Counted from the first letter of the stretch, positions 1 to 9,132 are shown. The stretch is DNA of 64,000 nucleotides from an uncultured Hyphomonas sp. (GCF_963675305.1 NZ_OY776147.1:1674001-1738000); one strand, 5' to 3'. The notes: generated by a model not told the origin, from the sequence alone. Numbers and translations: made by a program.

Positions 1-521
1 CCGCCGGCGTTGAGGTCAATTTCACGACTGCGCCCGACTACAGCATCGTCGCTGATTTTCATCGGGGCGGTCCGGACGAACTGAAAATCAGGCAAGAGGG
101 TGAGCGCCTCTACATCTCCCGCAAGATGTTGTCTGGCAGTGGCGATCATCTGCGTGTCACCCTGACTATCAGCGCCCCGGAACTCACCAAAATTGAAGCC
201 AGTTCAGGCTCGTCACTCCGGGCGGAGGGGCTGACGGCCGAGAACTTCGAACTCAGGGTATCCAGCGGCGCCACAACTGACTTGTACGGCACTTGTGGCA
301 CTCTGAAGCTGAAAGTCAGTTCGGGCGGCAACGCCGATGCGAGAAGCATGGAATGCCTGAATGTCTCGGCCACTGCGAGCAGCGGTGGCGCCGCGAAGGC
401 TTTTGCGTCGCAATCGGCTTTGAGCAAGACGTCAAGCGGTGGCAGCGTCGACATCTGGGGCAATCCGCCTGACCGGTCAGCAAATCGCTCTATGAGTGGC
501 GGAAGCACCGACTTCCACTAG
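1..521 (+). CDS. DUF2807-like (GIN-type) adhesin-head domain protein, 5'-truncated
   Basis: The frame is open from base 3 and ends in TAG at 519-521, so the N-terminus lies outside the window. The visible ~172 residues are short alternating strands with repeated SSGG/SSGS turns, the pattern of the putative auto-transporter adhesin head GIN domain (DUF2807) that forms a right-handed beta-helix, usually in periplasmic or surface proteins behind a signal peptide. No catalytic motif is visible and the molecular role is unknown. An internal ATG at 126 is not a credible start because the beta-rich pattern continues upstream of it. The gene converges on ppk2 and the two stop codons share CTAG at 518-521. 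Confidence 0.7.
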   Translation, partial: AGVEVNFTTAPDYSIVADFHRGGPDELKIRQEGERLYISRKMLSGSGDHLRVTLTISAPELTKIEASSGSSLRAEGLTAENFELRVSSGATTDLYGTCGTLKLKVSSGGNADARSMECLNVSATASSGGAAKAFASQSALSKTSSGGSVDIWGNPPDRSANRSMSGGSTDFH

Positions 522-1345
522 CTGAAATCGAAGTCCTCAAGACGGTAATCTGAGCCCGGCCAGCTAAGGTCCATATCCTCAAGCGCTCCGCGCACCAGCC
601 GGGCGATCATGGCATTGCGCCGGGTGCGGCTATCCGCAGGAATAACGTACCAAGGCGCGTGATCTGTTGAACAACGCTGAACGGCTGTCTCGTAGGCAGC
701 CATGAAGTCCTTCCAGAGCGCGCGATCGTCGAGGTCTGCCGGATTGAATTTCCAGTATTTGTGTTCCTCCTCCAGACGCTCCCGTAGCCTGATGCCCTGC
801 TCTTCATAGCCGACATTCAGCATGCATTTGATCAGCGTCACCCCGTTCTCCGATAGGTGTTTTTCAAACGCATTGATCTGGTCATAGCGCCGTTCGACAT
901 CTTCCGGGCTGGCGAAACCGCGGACTTTCACAACCAGGACATCTTCATAGTGAGACCGGTCAAAAATGCCGACGTGCCCTTTCTTGGGAACGGCATTATG
1001 AACCCGCCAAAGGTAGTCCCGCGCCAGCTCATTAGAGCTTGGCGCCTTGAAGGCTTTGACTTCCATTCCCAGCGGCGTGGTTTCGGCGAATACTGACTTG
1101 ATGGTGCCGGACTTCCCGGCGGTGTCCATGCCCTGCAGCACGACCAGAATGGACCGCTTCTTCTCTGCGTAGAGAATGTCCTTCAGCTCGTTGATAACAG
1201 CGGCATCTTTCTTGAGGCTGGTTTTCGCGACCGACTTGTCATCGAACAGGCTTCGATCTGCGCTGTCGCGCTTGGAGAGGTCGAACGCCTTTCCGGGTTC
1301 TGCGATCAGGTGATTGCGAACATCGGAAATACTGGGAATGCGCAT
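518..1345 (-). CDS. ppk2: Polyphosphate kinase 2 family protein
   Basis: 275 residues. PPK2 enzymes are P-loop kinases that move phosphate between inorganic polyphosphate and nucleotides in the cytoplasm. A Walker A motif (GMDTAGKSG, residues 72-80) and the Walker B/lid region GIFDRSHYED (126-135) are both typical of the family. The length matches a single-domain PPK2; substrate direction (AMP or ADP) cannot be read from sequence by eye. The ATG at 1345 has a GGAG about 10 bases upstream. The gene lies directly downstream of rpsD, with the rpsD terminator hairpin ending about 16 bases before its start, so its transcription probably depends on read-through or on a promoter inside rpsD. ppk1 and ppx are elsewhere in this window. 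Confidence 0.9.
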   Translation of the reverse strand: MRIPSISDVRNHLIAEPGKAFDLSKRDSADRSLFDDKSVAKTSLKKDAAVINELKDILYAEKKRSILVVLQGMDTAGKSGTIKSVFAETTPLGMEVKAFKAPSSNELARDYLWRVHNAVPKKGHVGIFDRSHYEDVLVVKVRGFASPEDVERRYDQINAFEKHLSENGVTLIKCMLNVGYEEQGIRLRERLEEEHKYWKFNPADLDDRALWKDFMAAYETAVQRCSTDHAPWYVIPADSRTRRNAMIARLVRGALEDMDLSWPGSDYRLEDFDFS

Positions 1346-1360
1346 GGGGTTGAATCTCCA

Positions 1361-1391
1361 AAGAAAAAGGCCACGCCAGTCTGGCGCGGCC
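1361..1391 (-). terminator. Rho-independent terminator of rpsD
   Basis: On the minus strand an 11-bp stem (plus-strand 1369-1379 pairing with 1381-1391, one G-U wobble) is followed by a run of five T (plus-strand A at 1364-1368) and further T-rich sequence. It sits 29 bases after the rpsD stop and immediately before the ppk2 ribosome binding site, so it may act as an attenuator between the two genes. Confidence 0.75.
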
Positions 1392-1419
1392 TGTTCCGTT
1401 GTTCAAGAAATCCCCTGTC

Positions 1420-2037
1420 TTAAGAGGAGTAGAATTCGACCACCTGAGCCGGTTCCATCTTCACCGGATACGGCACATCAGCCAGTTCCGGGATGCGGGT
1501 GAAGGTGGCGCTCATGGCTTTCGGGTCGACCTCGACATAATCCGGCAGGTCGCGTTCCGGGCTGCCGAGTGCTTCAAGCACGAGCGCCATGTTGCGGGAC
1601 TTTTCACGGATCTGCACAACGTCGCCCGGCTTCAGGCGAACCGAGCCGATGTTGCAGCGACGACCGTTGACCAGGACGTGACCATGATTGACGAACTGGC
1701 GCGCTGCGAAGATCGTCGGAACGAACTTGGCGCGGTACACAACTGCGTCGAGACGCGATTCCAGCAGGCCGATCAGGTTCTCAGCAGTGTTCCCCTTCAG
1801 GCGGGCAGCTTCTTCATAGACGCGAAGGAACTGCTTCTCGGTGATGTCCCCGTAGTAGCCTTTGAGCTTCTGCTTCGCCATGAGCTGCATACCGAAGTCG
1901 GACGTCTTGCTGCGACGGTTCTGGCCGTGCTGCCCGGGCTTGTAGTTGCGCTTGTTGACGGGGGACTTCGGACGGCCCCAGATGTTCTCACCGACGCGAC
2001 GGTCGATCTTGTACTTCGCGCTATGGCGACGTGACAT
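1420..2037 (-). CDS. rpsD: 30S ribosomal protein S4
   Basis: 205 residues, the usual bacterial S4 length. It starts MSRRHSAKYKIDRR and contains the S4 RNA-binding region (for example RQFVNHGHVLVNGRR) around residues 95-160. S4 is a primary 16S rRNA binder that nucleates assembly of the 30S body. It is a stand-alone gene here, as is common in alphaproteobacteria, rather than part of the alpha operon. A good intrinsic terminator follows. The 5' leader contains a 7-bp hairpin (2066-2088) that could be structural or regulatory. The divergent neighbour is a short-chain dehydrogenase. Confidence 0.98.
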   Translation of the reverse strand: MSRRHSAKYKIDRRVGENIWGRPKSPVNKRNYKPGQHGQNRRSKTSDFGMQLMAKQKLKGYYGDITEKQFLRVYEEAARLKGNTAENLIGLLESRLDAVVYRAKFVPTIFAARQFVNHGHVLVNGRRCNIGSVRLKPGDVVQIREKSRNMALVLEALGSPERDLPDYVEVDPKAMSATFTRIPELADVPYPVKMEPAQVVEFYSS

Positions 2038-2065
2038 TGTAGTACCTCATTGTCGACGCGGACCG

Positions 2066-2088
2066 GTGGGCAAGCTCATCCTGCCCAC
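2066..2088 (-). other. Hairpin in the rpsD leader / divergent intergenic region
   Basis: A perfect 7-bp inverted repeat (2066-2072 with 2082-2088, 9-base loop) lies between rpsD and the divergent SDR gene, about 30 bases upstream of the rpsD start. No T-run follows on either strand, so it is not an intrinsic terminator. It could be part of the rpsD 5' leader or an operator. Confidence 0.3.
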
Positions 2089-2205
2089 GATTTCAACGGC
2101 GGTTCCGCACCATCCCGTTATGAAGCGGCGGGTAAAACACCAAACAGCCTCTTCCGTCAAGCGGCGTACCTGCTACAGCTACCAGAAATAACACGGGAGG
2201 AAATC

Positions 2206-3015
2206 ATGGGTTTACTCGATGGCCGGGTGGCCGTTGTTACAGGGGCCGGCAGCGGCATCGGCCGTGCGGCTGCAGAAGCGCTCGCAAAAGAAGGGGCAGC
2301 CGTTTTTGCCACCGACATTGACCCGGAGGGTCTGGAGGTTACGGCAAGCAACATTACGGCTGCCGGAGGAAAGGTCGAGACAAAACAACAGGATGTCACC
2401 GACGAAGCGCTTTGGGACACCGTGATGGAGGAAACTGAGGCCAAACTCGGTAGGCCGTCCATTCTCGTCAACAATGCCGGCATTGCGATTGGAGGCGCCA
2501 TTCCTGACTTCTCGCTCGAGGACTGGAAAACGCAGATGTCTGTGAACGTGGACAGTGTCTTCCTCGGCACGCGAGCCGCGATCCGTAAAATGCAGGAAAG
2601 CGGAGGCTCCATCATTAACATCTCGTCGGTCGCCGGGTTGCGCGGGGCGCCCGGTCTCAGCGCTTACTGCACTTCCAAAGGCGCAGTCCGCCTTTTCACC
2701 AAGGCAGCCGCAGTCGAGTGCGGCCGCGCGGGCTGGCCAATCCGCGTGAATTCCGTGCATCCTGGTATAATCGATACGCCAATCTGGCAGAAATCGATCA
2801 CCCGCCTCGGTGAAGGCATGCCCATCCTTCCGGACGTTCCGGCGGGCGCAAATGCGCTGGATGCAGACACGCTGGGTGCGCAGGCGTCTCCGATGGGACG
2901 TCCCGGACGACCGGACGAGGTTGCGGACCTGATCGTTTATCTCGCATCGGACAAGTCCAGCTATATTAACGGGCAGGAACTGGTCATTGATGGCGCCATG
3001 ACGGCGGGCGGCTAG
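2206..3015 (+). CDS. Short-chain dehydrogenase/reductase (SDR) family oxidoreductase
   Basis: 269 residues from the ATG at 2206, chosen because GGGAGG lies just upstream and residue 1 then sits correctly before the Rossmann fold; a longer frame from 2050 has no such support. It is a classical SDR: TGAGSGIG cofactor motif (12-19), acidic residues after beta-2 (DID, 37-39) suggesting NAD(H), NNAG (89-92), catalytic Ser141, Tyr154 and Lys158. An insertion after the PG motif (about residues 190-225, rich in Pro/Ala) resembles SDRs acting on cyclic alcohols or hydroxysteroids, but the substrate is not determinable. It is monocistronic between rpsD and a 520-base gap. Confidence 0.88.
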   Translation: MGLLDGRVAVVTGAGSGIGRAAAEALAKEGAAVFATDIDPEGLEVTASNITAAGGKVETKQQDVTDEALWDTVMEETEAKLGRPSILVNNAGIAIGGAIPDFSLEDWKTQMSVNVDSVFLGTRAAIRKMQESGGSIINISSVAGLRGAPGLSAYCTSKGAVRLFTKAAAVECGRAGWPIRVNSVHPGIIDTPIWQKSITRLGEGMPILPDVPAGANALDADTLGAQASPMGRPGRPDEVADLIVYLASDKSSYINGQELVIDGAMTAGG

Positions 3016-3539
3016 GCCGTCTCGCTCCGCTACCTTAAGGAGCATTTCGGAGGTCGGGCGGCTTAGGAAAGCTGGCTGGCGGTAGACTTGCAGCAACAGC
3101 CCATGCCGCCCTCCCTGGCAATCCAGCGGACAGGCAAGCCGTCCTGAGAAGGTCGGCATTGCGGAGCTGATGCACGCGGCTCGGGGAAGCTTTGGGGCAA
3201 TGACGGATGAATCGGATTGCCCCCTCCCTACGCTGGCAGGGTGTTCACACTGGCAGGGAATCATTCACCCCAGCCAAAAGGACATGCTTAATCTTCTCCA
3301 ATCGCTCGCAAAGCGGGCTGATCGCTCTCTTGCCAAATGAAAAACTTTGCAGGGACCGAAACTTACCGGTATGTCGGAATAGTCGAAAACATTACAGATT
3401 CAGGAAAACGGCACTCAGAATGGTCCGGCCTTTATTCTGTGAAACACGGGTTTTCGGTCGCGGGCGTATGCCGTTCGTATAGTTTTAAATAGCAACTGCG
3501 TAGAATTGCGTAGTGAGATGGCAAGAAGTGTCTTGAGTC
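3016..3539 (+). promoter_or_regulatory. Intergenic region upstream of the PUFA-synthase-like operon
   Basis: No convincing gene is seen: small frames here lack ribosome binding sites and protein-like composition. The downstream half (about 3320-3540) is clearly AT-richer than the surroundings, as expected for a promoter region. TATAGT at 3478-3483 could be a -10 element, but no good -35 lies at the usual spacing. It is followed by two copies of TGCGTAG 10 bases apart. This is the only sizeable non-coding space before pfaD, so it most likely carries the promoter of the whole 3540-16544 operon. Confidence 0.4.
3497..3513. repeat. Tandem heptamer TGCGTAG, one helical turn apart
   Basis: TGCGTAG occurs at 3497-3503 and again at 3507-3513, spaced exactly 10 bases start to start, about 30 bases before the pfaD ATG and just after a TATAGT/TTTAAAT stretch. 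Direct repeats with a 10-bp period next to a promoter often bind a regulator on one face of the helix. This role is inferred. Confidence 0.35.
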
Positions 3540-5081
3540 ATGAACGTGTGCACCACGATCATTGAAAACCCGCGCCTCCCGGTCAGCCTGGTGCTCTCCG
3601 AGAATGAGGTAAGAGTCGGCGTCGTAAACCAGACCGCATCTCCGGAAGCGACGGTTTTGCCCCCCATTTATCCGGAATGGCTCGGTGACCGGGCTTTCTC
3701 AGCCACCCATGGCGCCCGTTTCAATTATGTCGTTGGTGAAATGGCTCGTGGTATCACCACGCCACGTATGGTTGTTGAAGCGGTTCGAGCCGGCTGCATC
3801 GGCTTCTACGGAAGCGCGGGGCTGCCGCTCGAAGAGATCGAACGCGGAATCCGTGAGATCAAAGCCGGGCTTTCGGAACATCAGATCAGCTGGGGCGCCA
3901 ACCTGATCCATACGCCCCAACAACCCGGGTACGAGGCGAGCGTTGTCGACCTGTTCCTGCGCGAAGGGGTCCGCAGGGTGTCTGCCTCCGCCTATATGCG
4001 CCTTTCCCCGGATATCGTCCGCTACACTGCGCTGGGACTCGAGCGCGATGCGCAAGGCAAGATCTGCCGTTCCAATCACGTCTTCGCCAAGGTTTCACGC
4101 GCGGAAGTCGCCGAACAGTTTCTGGCCCCTGCGCCGGAAAAGATTCTGAAAGACCTCGTCAATTCCGGAGCGATCTCCAAAGCGCAGGCGGAATTGGCGG
4201 CTCTCGCCCCCGTTGCGGCCGAGATCACAGCTGAAGCCGACAGCGGTGGGCACACCGACCGACGATCAGCCGCCCCGCTCTTTTCTTCCATTTGCGCCGC
4301 CCGCGACCGTGTGGCCGCAAAGACTGGCATCGATCCAGATGCAGTCAGGATCGGACTGGCCGGAGGAATTGCCACCCCGCACGCCGTTGCTGCCGCTTTC
4401 GGAATGGGTGCCGCATACGTCCTGACCGGATCGATCAACCAGGCCGCCATTGAATCCGGTCTTTCTCTGCCAGGCCGAAAAATGCTGGCGAAAGCCGGAC
4501 CGGCGGACGTTGCAATGGCGCCTGCCGCCGACATGTTCGAGCAAGGCATTGAAGTACAGGTTCTGAAACGCGGCACGCTCTTCGCAATGCGCGGAAAGAA
4601 GTTCCATCAGCTCTACAGATCGGGCGCTTCATTCGAAACGCTTGACGCAAAAGACCAGGCATGGGTCGAAGATGTACTCGGCGAGCCATTTGATGCCGCG
4701 TGGGCTGCAACGCGCGAATATATCAGACGGGTAAATCCGAAAGAGGCAGACAAGGCCGAAAATGACGGCAACAAACGCCTGGCGCTGGTCGCACGCCGCT
4801 ATCTGTTCTCCGGGGCCCAGCTGGCCCGCGAAGGTGATCCAGCACGGGTGACTGATTATCAGATCTGGTGCGGTCCGGCCCAGGGCGCCTTCAATGAATG
4901 GGTCGCAGGCTCGTTCCTGGAAGATATTGCCAATCGCACGGTTCAGCAGATTGCCTGGAACCTGATGGAGGGCGCTGCGCGGATCACGCGTGCGTCCCAG
5001 TTGAGAGCGCTTGGCGCGGCGGTTCCACCAACTGCCTTCAATTACGCTCCGCAACAGTTTTTAGAAACGGAACCTGTGTAA
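3540..5081 (+). CDS. pfaD: PfaD-family enoyl reductase of a PUFA/secondary-lipid synthase
   Basis: 513 residues, the usual PfaD size. The family is an FMN-dependent TIM-barrel related to 2-nitropropane dioxygenase/nitronate monooxygenase. In PUFA synthases it is the trans-acting enoyl reductase that saturates enoyl-ACP intermediates. Visible landmarks are MARGITTPRMVVEA near residue 65, GFYGSAGLPLEEIE, SWGANLIHTP, RIGLAGGIATPHAVAAAFGMGA in the barrel core, and a conserved C-terminal block with YLFSGAQLAREGDP. It is the first gene of the operon, and its TAA overlaps the ATG of the next gene by one base (TAATG), implying translational coupling. The start at 3540 has only a weak upstream AGAAG. 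Confidence 0.93.
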   Translation: MNVCTTIIENPRLPVSLVLSENEVRVGVVNQTASPEATVLPPIYPEWLGDRAFSATHGARFNYVVGEMARGITTPRMVVEAVRAGCIGFYGSAGLPLEEIERGIREIKAGLSEHQISWGANLIHTPQQPGYEASVVDLFLREGVRRVSASAYMRLSPDIVRYTALGLERDAQGKICRSNHVFAKVSRAEVAEQFLAPAPEKILKDLVNSGAISKAQAELAALAPVAAEITAEADSGGHTDRRSAAPLFSSICAARDRVAAKTGIDPDAVRIGLAGGIATPHAVAAAFGMGAAYVLTGSINQAAIESGLSLPGRKMLAKAGPADVAMAPAADMFEQGIEVQVLKRGTLFAMRGKKFHQLYRSGASFETLDAKDQAWVEDVLGEPFDAAWAATREYIRRVNPKEADKAENDGNKRLALVARRYLFSGAQLAREGDPARVTDYQIWCGPAQGAFNEWVAGSFLEDIANRTVQQIAWNLMEGAARITRASQLRALGAAVPPTAFNYAPQQFLETEPV

Positions 5082-8000
5082 TGGCCAAACCGAGCGCCGC
5101 TCCGATTGCAATCGTTGGCCTGGGGGCCGTCTTCCCCGGCCGGGGCGACGTAACGGGTTTCTGGCGGGACCTGTTTGAAGGCAGCGACCTCATCACGGAT
5201 GTTCCGCCGACACACTGGTTGGTCGACGACTATTACGATGAAGACCCCAAGACAAAGGATCGCACATATGGCCGCCGAGGCGGCTTCATCGATCCTCTGG
5301 CATTCGATCCGCTGTACTTTGGAATTCCCCCAAAAGCCATGGAGGGAACCGACACAGCCCAACTACTTGCACTGATCGCGGCCCAGATGACGCTCGAAGA
5401 TATTGAGCGGGATTCCGGCGGCATGATCGACAAGTCCCGAACAAGCATTGTCCTGGGTGTTGCATCGGCCACAGAGATGACGGCTCACATGGCCGGCCGG
5501 CTGCAAAGGCCCGCCTGGGTGAACGCCATGCGTCAGGCCGGTCTGGCCGAGAGCCAGGTTCAGGACATTGCCGCCCGAATTTCAGATCACTATGTCGACT
5601 GGCAGGAAGCAACTTTCCCTGGCCTGCTTGGCAATGTGATTGCCGGTCGGATTGCAAACCGGTTTGACCTGACAGGCAGCAACTATGTCACCGACGCAGC
5701 CTGCGCCTCAAGCCTGTCTGCGCTTCAGATTGCCTTGCACGAACTTCGGTCCGGGGACAGTGACACAGTCCTGACCGGCGGCGTCGATGCGCTGAATGAC
5801 ATCCTAATGTACATGTGTTTCTCGAAAACACCTGCCCTGTCGACCTCAGGAGACTGCCGCCCGTTTTCGACGCGCGCCGACGGCACAATGCTTGGCGAAG
5901 GGATAGGCATGCTGGCCCTGCGCAGGCTGGACGATGCCGAACGCGACGGGAACCATATTTACGCGCTGATCAAGGGGCTCGGAGGCGCGTCTGATGGCAA
6001 AGGAACAGCGATTTACAGCCCCGTTCCTCATGGACAGGCACGCGCACTGAAACGCGCTTATGATCAGGCCGGGTACAATCCTTCCACGGTCGATCTGGTT
6101 GAAGCACATGGCACCGGGACGAAAGCTGGCGACAAAGCAGAAATAGAAGGTCTGCACCTTGTGTTCGGCGAATATGCAGCCGACGAGCCATGGTGTGCCG
6201 TCGGTTCCGTCAAGGCACAGATCGGCCACACCAAGGCGGCCGCCGGCTCTGCCAGTCTGATCAAGGTAACTCACGCCTTAAGCCGCAAAGTCCTGCCTCC
6301 GACGATAAAAGTCGAAGAGCCCGCCGATGCGATCAAAACCAGTCCTGTCTTTTATCTCAACACCGAAGCGCGACCTTGGATTTCACCCAAGAAGCGTCCG
6401 CGGCGCGCATCCGTCAGTTCATTCGGTTTTGGCGGTAGCAATTTTCACGTCACGCTGGAAGAGTACACCGGACCGAATGCTGCGAAGCCCTGGCGTTCGT
6501 TGCCATCAGAACTGTTCCTCTTCTCCGCAGATTCACCAGAGACGCTTGCAGCAAAAATCGAAAGCTCGTTGCCTGTTCCCACAGAGAGCGAACTCGCCTA
6601 CAGGGCGTGGCAATCGCAAGATGCATTTGACTGCAAGGCGCCTGCCCGCGCTGCGATTGTCGCGTGCAACCCGGCAGAGCTTTCCGAAAAAGCTTCCGCA
6701 ATTGTGGATGCACTCAGGCGTGGAGAGATTGGTAAGCGCCCTCTCAAGATGGGATGCCATGTCTCTCTCGATCCGCCAACTGACGGTAAAGTTGCCTTCA
6801 TGTTTTCGGGGCAAGGAAGCCAGTATGTCGGGATGGGTTCTGATCTTGCGATGGGCTTTCCAGCAGCCCGCTCCGTCTGGGACCAGGCTGCGGGCCACAA
6901 ACGCGCAGGTGATTTGAAGCTGCATATGCTGGCCTTTCCGCCCGCAGCTTTTGATCAGGTTGAACATGGCGACCAGACAGATCGCCTGAAAGCCATGGAG
7001 CACGCGCAACCCGCAATTGCTGCTGTCGCCTTGGCTCAACTGTCCTTGCTTGAGCAGGCTGGTATCACAGCCGACATGACAGCCGGACACAGTTTCGGTG
7101 AGATCATGGCCCTCCATTATGGAGGCACATTCAATCTGGCCAGCGCGCTGACTGCGGCTGTCGAACGCGGGGCCCTGATGGCGGAGGCAGCCAGTTCCAC
7201 CGCGGGATCCATGATGGCCGTCCAGGCAGGCGCCGAGGACGTTGGAGGTCTATTACAGCGCTTTAGTCCCGATCTCGTGCTTGCGAACGATAACGGCCCT
7301 AGTCAGATTGTCCTTTCCGGTCCATCGGGCATCATCCGTGAAGCGATCGAGGCCTGCACACAAGAAGGTCTCAAAGCTCGCGCACTGCCTGTCGCCACGG
7401 CTTTCCATTCGCAGATAGTCGCGTCGGCGGTGAAGCCTTTTGAAGCGGCCCTCACAAAACTCCGTCCACGTAAGCCAAGCTTGCCCGTATACGCAAACGC
7501 AACGGCGACACCCTACATATGTACCGCCGCTCAAATGCCGACGGAAATCGCAGGCCAGCTGGAATCTCCGGTCCGGTTCCGTGAACTCGTTGAGCAGATG
7601 TATCGCGACGGCGCCAGAACCTTCATCGAAGTCGGCCCGGGGTCAGTCGTTTCGGGTCTGGTGGACGACGTTCTCGGCTCAAGACCGCATACCGCCTATG
7701 CACTCGACAACAAACGCGTAAACGGCGTGACCCAGTTTTTATCCACTCTTGGAGCACTTTCGGTGTCAGGCATGGCGATCAATTTCGCCGGCTTGTTCGA
7801 TGACCTGCCTGCCGAGCCTCCAAAACCGGCGCCCCCGAAACATGCCGTCATGATTTCAGGTGCAAACTACGGCAAGCCTTACCCGCCCCCAGAAGGTGCC
7901 GCAGGCCGCGCGGCGCCAAATCCGGAAAATTCCAGTTCGCCGACCGAAACGAAACCGGTCGCGCAACCTCCCCGAACTGCTCAGCCTGACCCCAAATCCT

Positions 8001-9016
8001 CACCGTCCTTCTCTGCCTCAAGCCCCCAGGAACCAGCCATGCCGGATTCATCTTACTCCTCGTTCCCGTCCCTTCCTCCTTATGAGCCATCGGGGTCTGC
8101 GGGTGAAACTCCGGCGGAACGGGTCATGATGGAAGTCTCTCGCCGCCACGCTGATTTCCTGAAGATTGCTTCATCCGCTCACGCCGCTTATCTGAACACG
8201 GTCGCGCAGGTCATGAGTGGCACAGGCGCGGTACAGAACGAGCCGGCCAAAGCACTACCGGAGCCGCCCGCAAGCCCTGCACCGGTACCTCGTCAGGTGG
8301 AACCTGTAGCCGCATCCGCCGCGCCGACCCCGCATCCTGTTGCGACCCGACCTGCTCCGCCTGCTGTGGCCCCTGCTTCAACGCCTGTATCGAAGCAGGC
8401 AGCGTTCTCATCGCCCATTGCAGACATAGCCCCCCCTCAACCGGCAAAACCAGCGCGAGCTGAGCAGATCGATGCTGTCGCTCTGGTGCGGGCCATCATC
8501 GCGGACAAGACCGGCTATCCGGAAGATATGCTTGATGCAGATATGGATCTGGAAGGCGAACTGGGCGTCGACTCCATCAAACAAGTGGAGATCCTTTCCA
8601 CGCTGCGCGAGGAGCTTCCCGACCTGCCTGAGATTGATCCGGAGCGCCTCGTTGAATTGCGGACCATTTCCGCGATTGCCGAAATGGTATCGGGAGCCGC
8701 TGGCGCATCTACGCCCCCACCCGTAGCCAAACCCACCCCTCAGCAGGCACCTGCGCCCACTACACCATCGCCTGCCTCGGGAAACGGCAGCATAACTACT
8801 GACATTGTCAGGGATCTGATTGCCGACAAAACGGGTTATCCCAGCGATATGCTGGAAGATGATATGGACCTTGAAGGCGAGCTTGGCGTCGACTCAATTA
8901 AACAAGTAGAAATTCTTTCCGCGCTGCGCGATCAACACCCAGACTTGCCGGAAGTTGACCCAGAGGTTCTGGTGGAGCTCCGCACGATCAGAAAGATCGC
9001 TGATTTTTTTGCATAA
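5081..9016 (+). CDS. pfaA: PfaA-like polyketide synthase: KS-AT-ACP-ACP
   Basis: 1311 residues in the zero frame. Residues ~5-470 are a ketosynthase with the full triad: Cys208 in DAACASS, His343 in HGTGT and His383 in IGHTKAA. An acyltransferase follows (~570-870) with the entry FSGQGSQY, nucleophile Ser671 in GHSFGE and AFHS at 774-777, compatible with malonyl-type substrate. A Pro/Ala-rich linker (~900-1110) precedes two carrier domains with phosphopantetheine serines Ser1165 and Ser1272, both in the PUFA-type motif GELGVDSIKQVEIL. The ATG overlaps the pfaD stop. Canonical PfaA continues into a ketoreductase; here the frame stops after two ACPs and the ketoreductase continues in the -1 frame across a T7 slippery site at 9004-9010. 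If shifted, the product would be about 1794 residues. Confidence 0.92.
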   Translation: MAKPSAAPIAIVGLGAVFPGRGDVTGFWRDLFEGSDLITDVPPTHWLVDDYYDEDPKTKDRTYGRRGGFIDPLAFDPLYFGIPPKAMEGTDTAQLLALIAAQMTLEDIERDSGGMIDKSRTSIVLGVASATEMTAHMAGRLQRPAWVNAMRQAGLAESQVQDIAARISDHYVDWQEATFPGLLGNVIAGRIANRFDLTGSNYVTDAACASSLSALQIALHELRSGDSDTVLTGGVDALNDILMYMCFSKTPALSTSGDCRPFSTRADGTMLGEGIGMLALRRLDDAERDGNHIYALIKGLGGASDGKGTAIYSPVPHGQARALKRAYDQAGYNPSTVDLVEAHGTGTKAGDKAEIEGLHLVFGEYAADEPWCAVGSVKAQIGHTKAAAGSASLIKVTHALSRKVLPPTIKVEEPADAIKTSPVFYLNTEARPWISPKKRPRRASVSSFGFGGSNFHVTLEEYTGPNAAKPWRSLPSELFLFSADSPETLAAKIESSLPVPTESELAYRAWQSQDAFDCKAPARAAIVACNPAELSEKASAIVDALRRGEIGKRPLKMGCHVSLDPPTDGKVAFMFSGQGSQYVGMGSDLAMGFPAARSVWDQAAGHKRAGDLKLHMLAFPPAAFDQVEHGDQTDRLKAMEHAQPAIAAVALAQLSLLEQAGITADMTAGHSFGEIMALHYGGTFNLASALTAAVERGALMAEAASSTAGSMMAVQAGAEDVGGLLQRFSPDLVLANDNGPSQIVLSGPSGIIREAIEACTQEGLKARALPVATAFHSQIVASAVKPFEAALTKLRPRKPSLPVYANATATPYICTAAQMPTEIAGQLESPVRFRELVEQMYRDGARTFIEVGPGSVVSGLVDDVLGSRPHTAYALDNKRVNGVTQFLSTLGALSVSGMAINFAGLFDDLPAEPPKPAPPKHAVMISGANYGKPYPPPEGAAGRAAPNPENSSSPTETKPVAQPPRTAQPDPKSSPSFSASSPQEPAMPDSSYSSFPSLPPYEPSGSAGETPAERVMMEVSRRHADFLKIASSAHAAYLNTVAQVMSGTGAVQNEPAKALPEPPASPAPVPRQVEPVAASAAPTPHPVATRPAPPAVAPASTPVSKQAAFSSPIADIAPPQPAKPARAEQIDAVALVRAIIADKTGYPEDMLDADMDLEGELGVDSIKQVEILSTLREELPDLPEIDPERLVELRTISAIAEMVSGAAGASTPPPVAKPTPQQAPAPTTPSPASGNGSITTDIVRDLIADKTGYPSDMLEDDMDLEGELGVDSIKQVEILSALRDQHPDLPEVDPEVLVELRTIRKIADFFA

Positions 9017-9049
9017 GGGGCGGAGCGCGCGACACAGCGATCCGTCCCT
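9004..9049 (+). promoter_or_regulatory. Candidate programmed -1 ribosomal frameshift signal
   Basis: The slippery heptamer T TTT TTT occupies 9004-9010 in the correct phase (zero-frame codons at 9005 and 9008). A 5-base spacer follows that contains the first bases of the zero-frame stop TAA (9014-9016). A 9-bp stem begins at 9016: 9016-9024 pairs with 9041-9049 with one G-U wobble and a 16-base loop. A second 7-bp hairpin lies at 9074-9092. The -1 frame has a stop at 9001-9003, so it opens exactly at the heptamer and then runs unbroken to 10461. Frame switching is therefore possible only here. A genuine or artefactual loss of one T from a T8 run would look the same apart from the stem. Confidence 0.6.
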
Positions 9050-9132
9050 CTGGGACAATCGGAGAGATTAAACCGTACGGAAACGCCGTACGCGTACTTG
9101 ATTCTGTTCTGGTCGCGCCATTCGGTTCGTCA

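Noticed and set aside
3207..3482. Small open frame (91 codons) in the gap before pfaD
   Set aside because: No ribosome binding site, no domain-like pattern, and it lies in the AT-rich probable promoter region.
9074..9092. 7-bp hairpin after pfaA considered as a transcription terminator between pfaA and the KR frame
   Set aside because: No T-run follows, and the surrounding sequence reads as coding in the KR frame. It is more likely incidental or part of the frameshift context.
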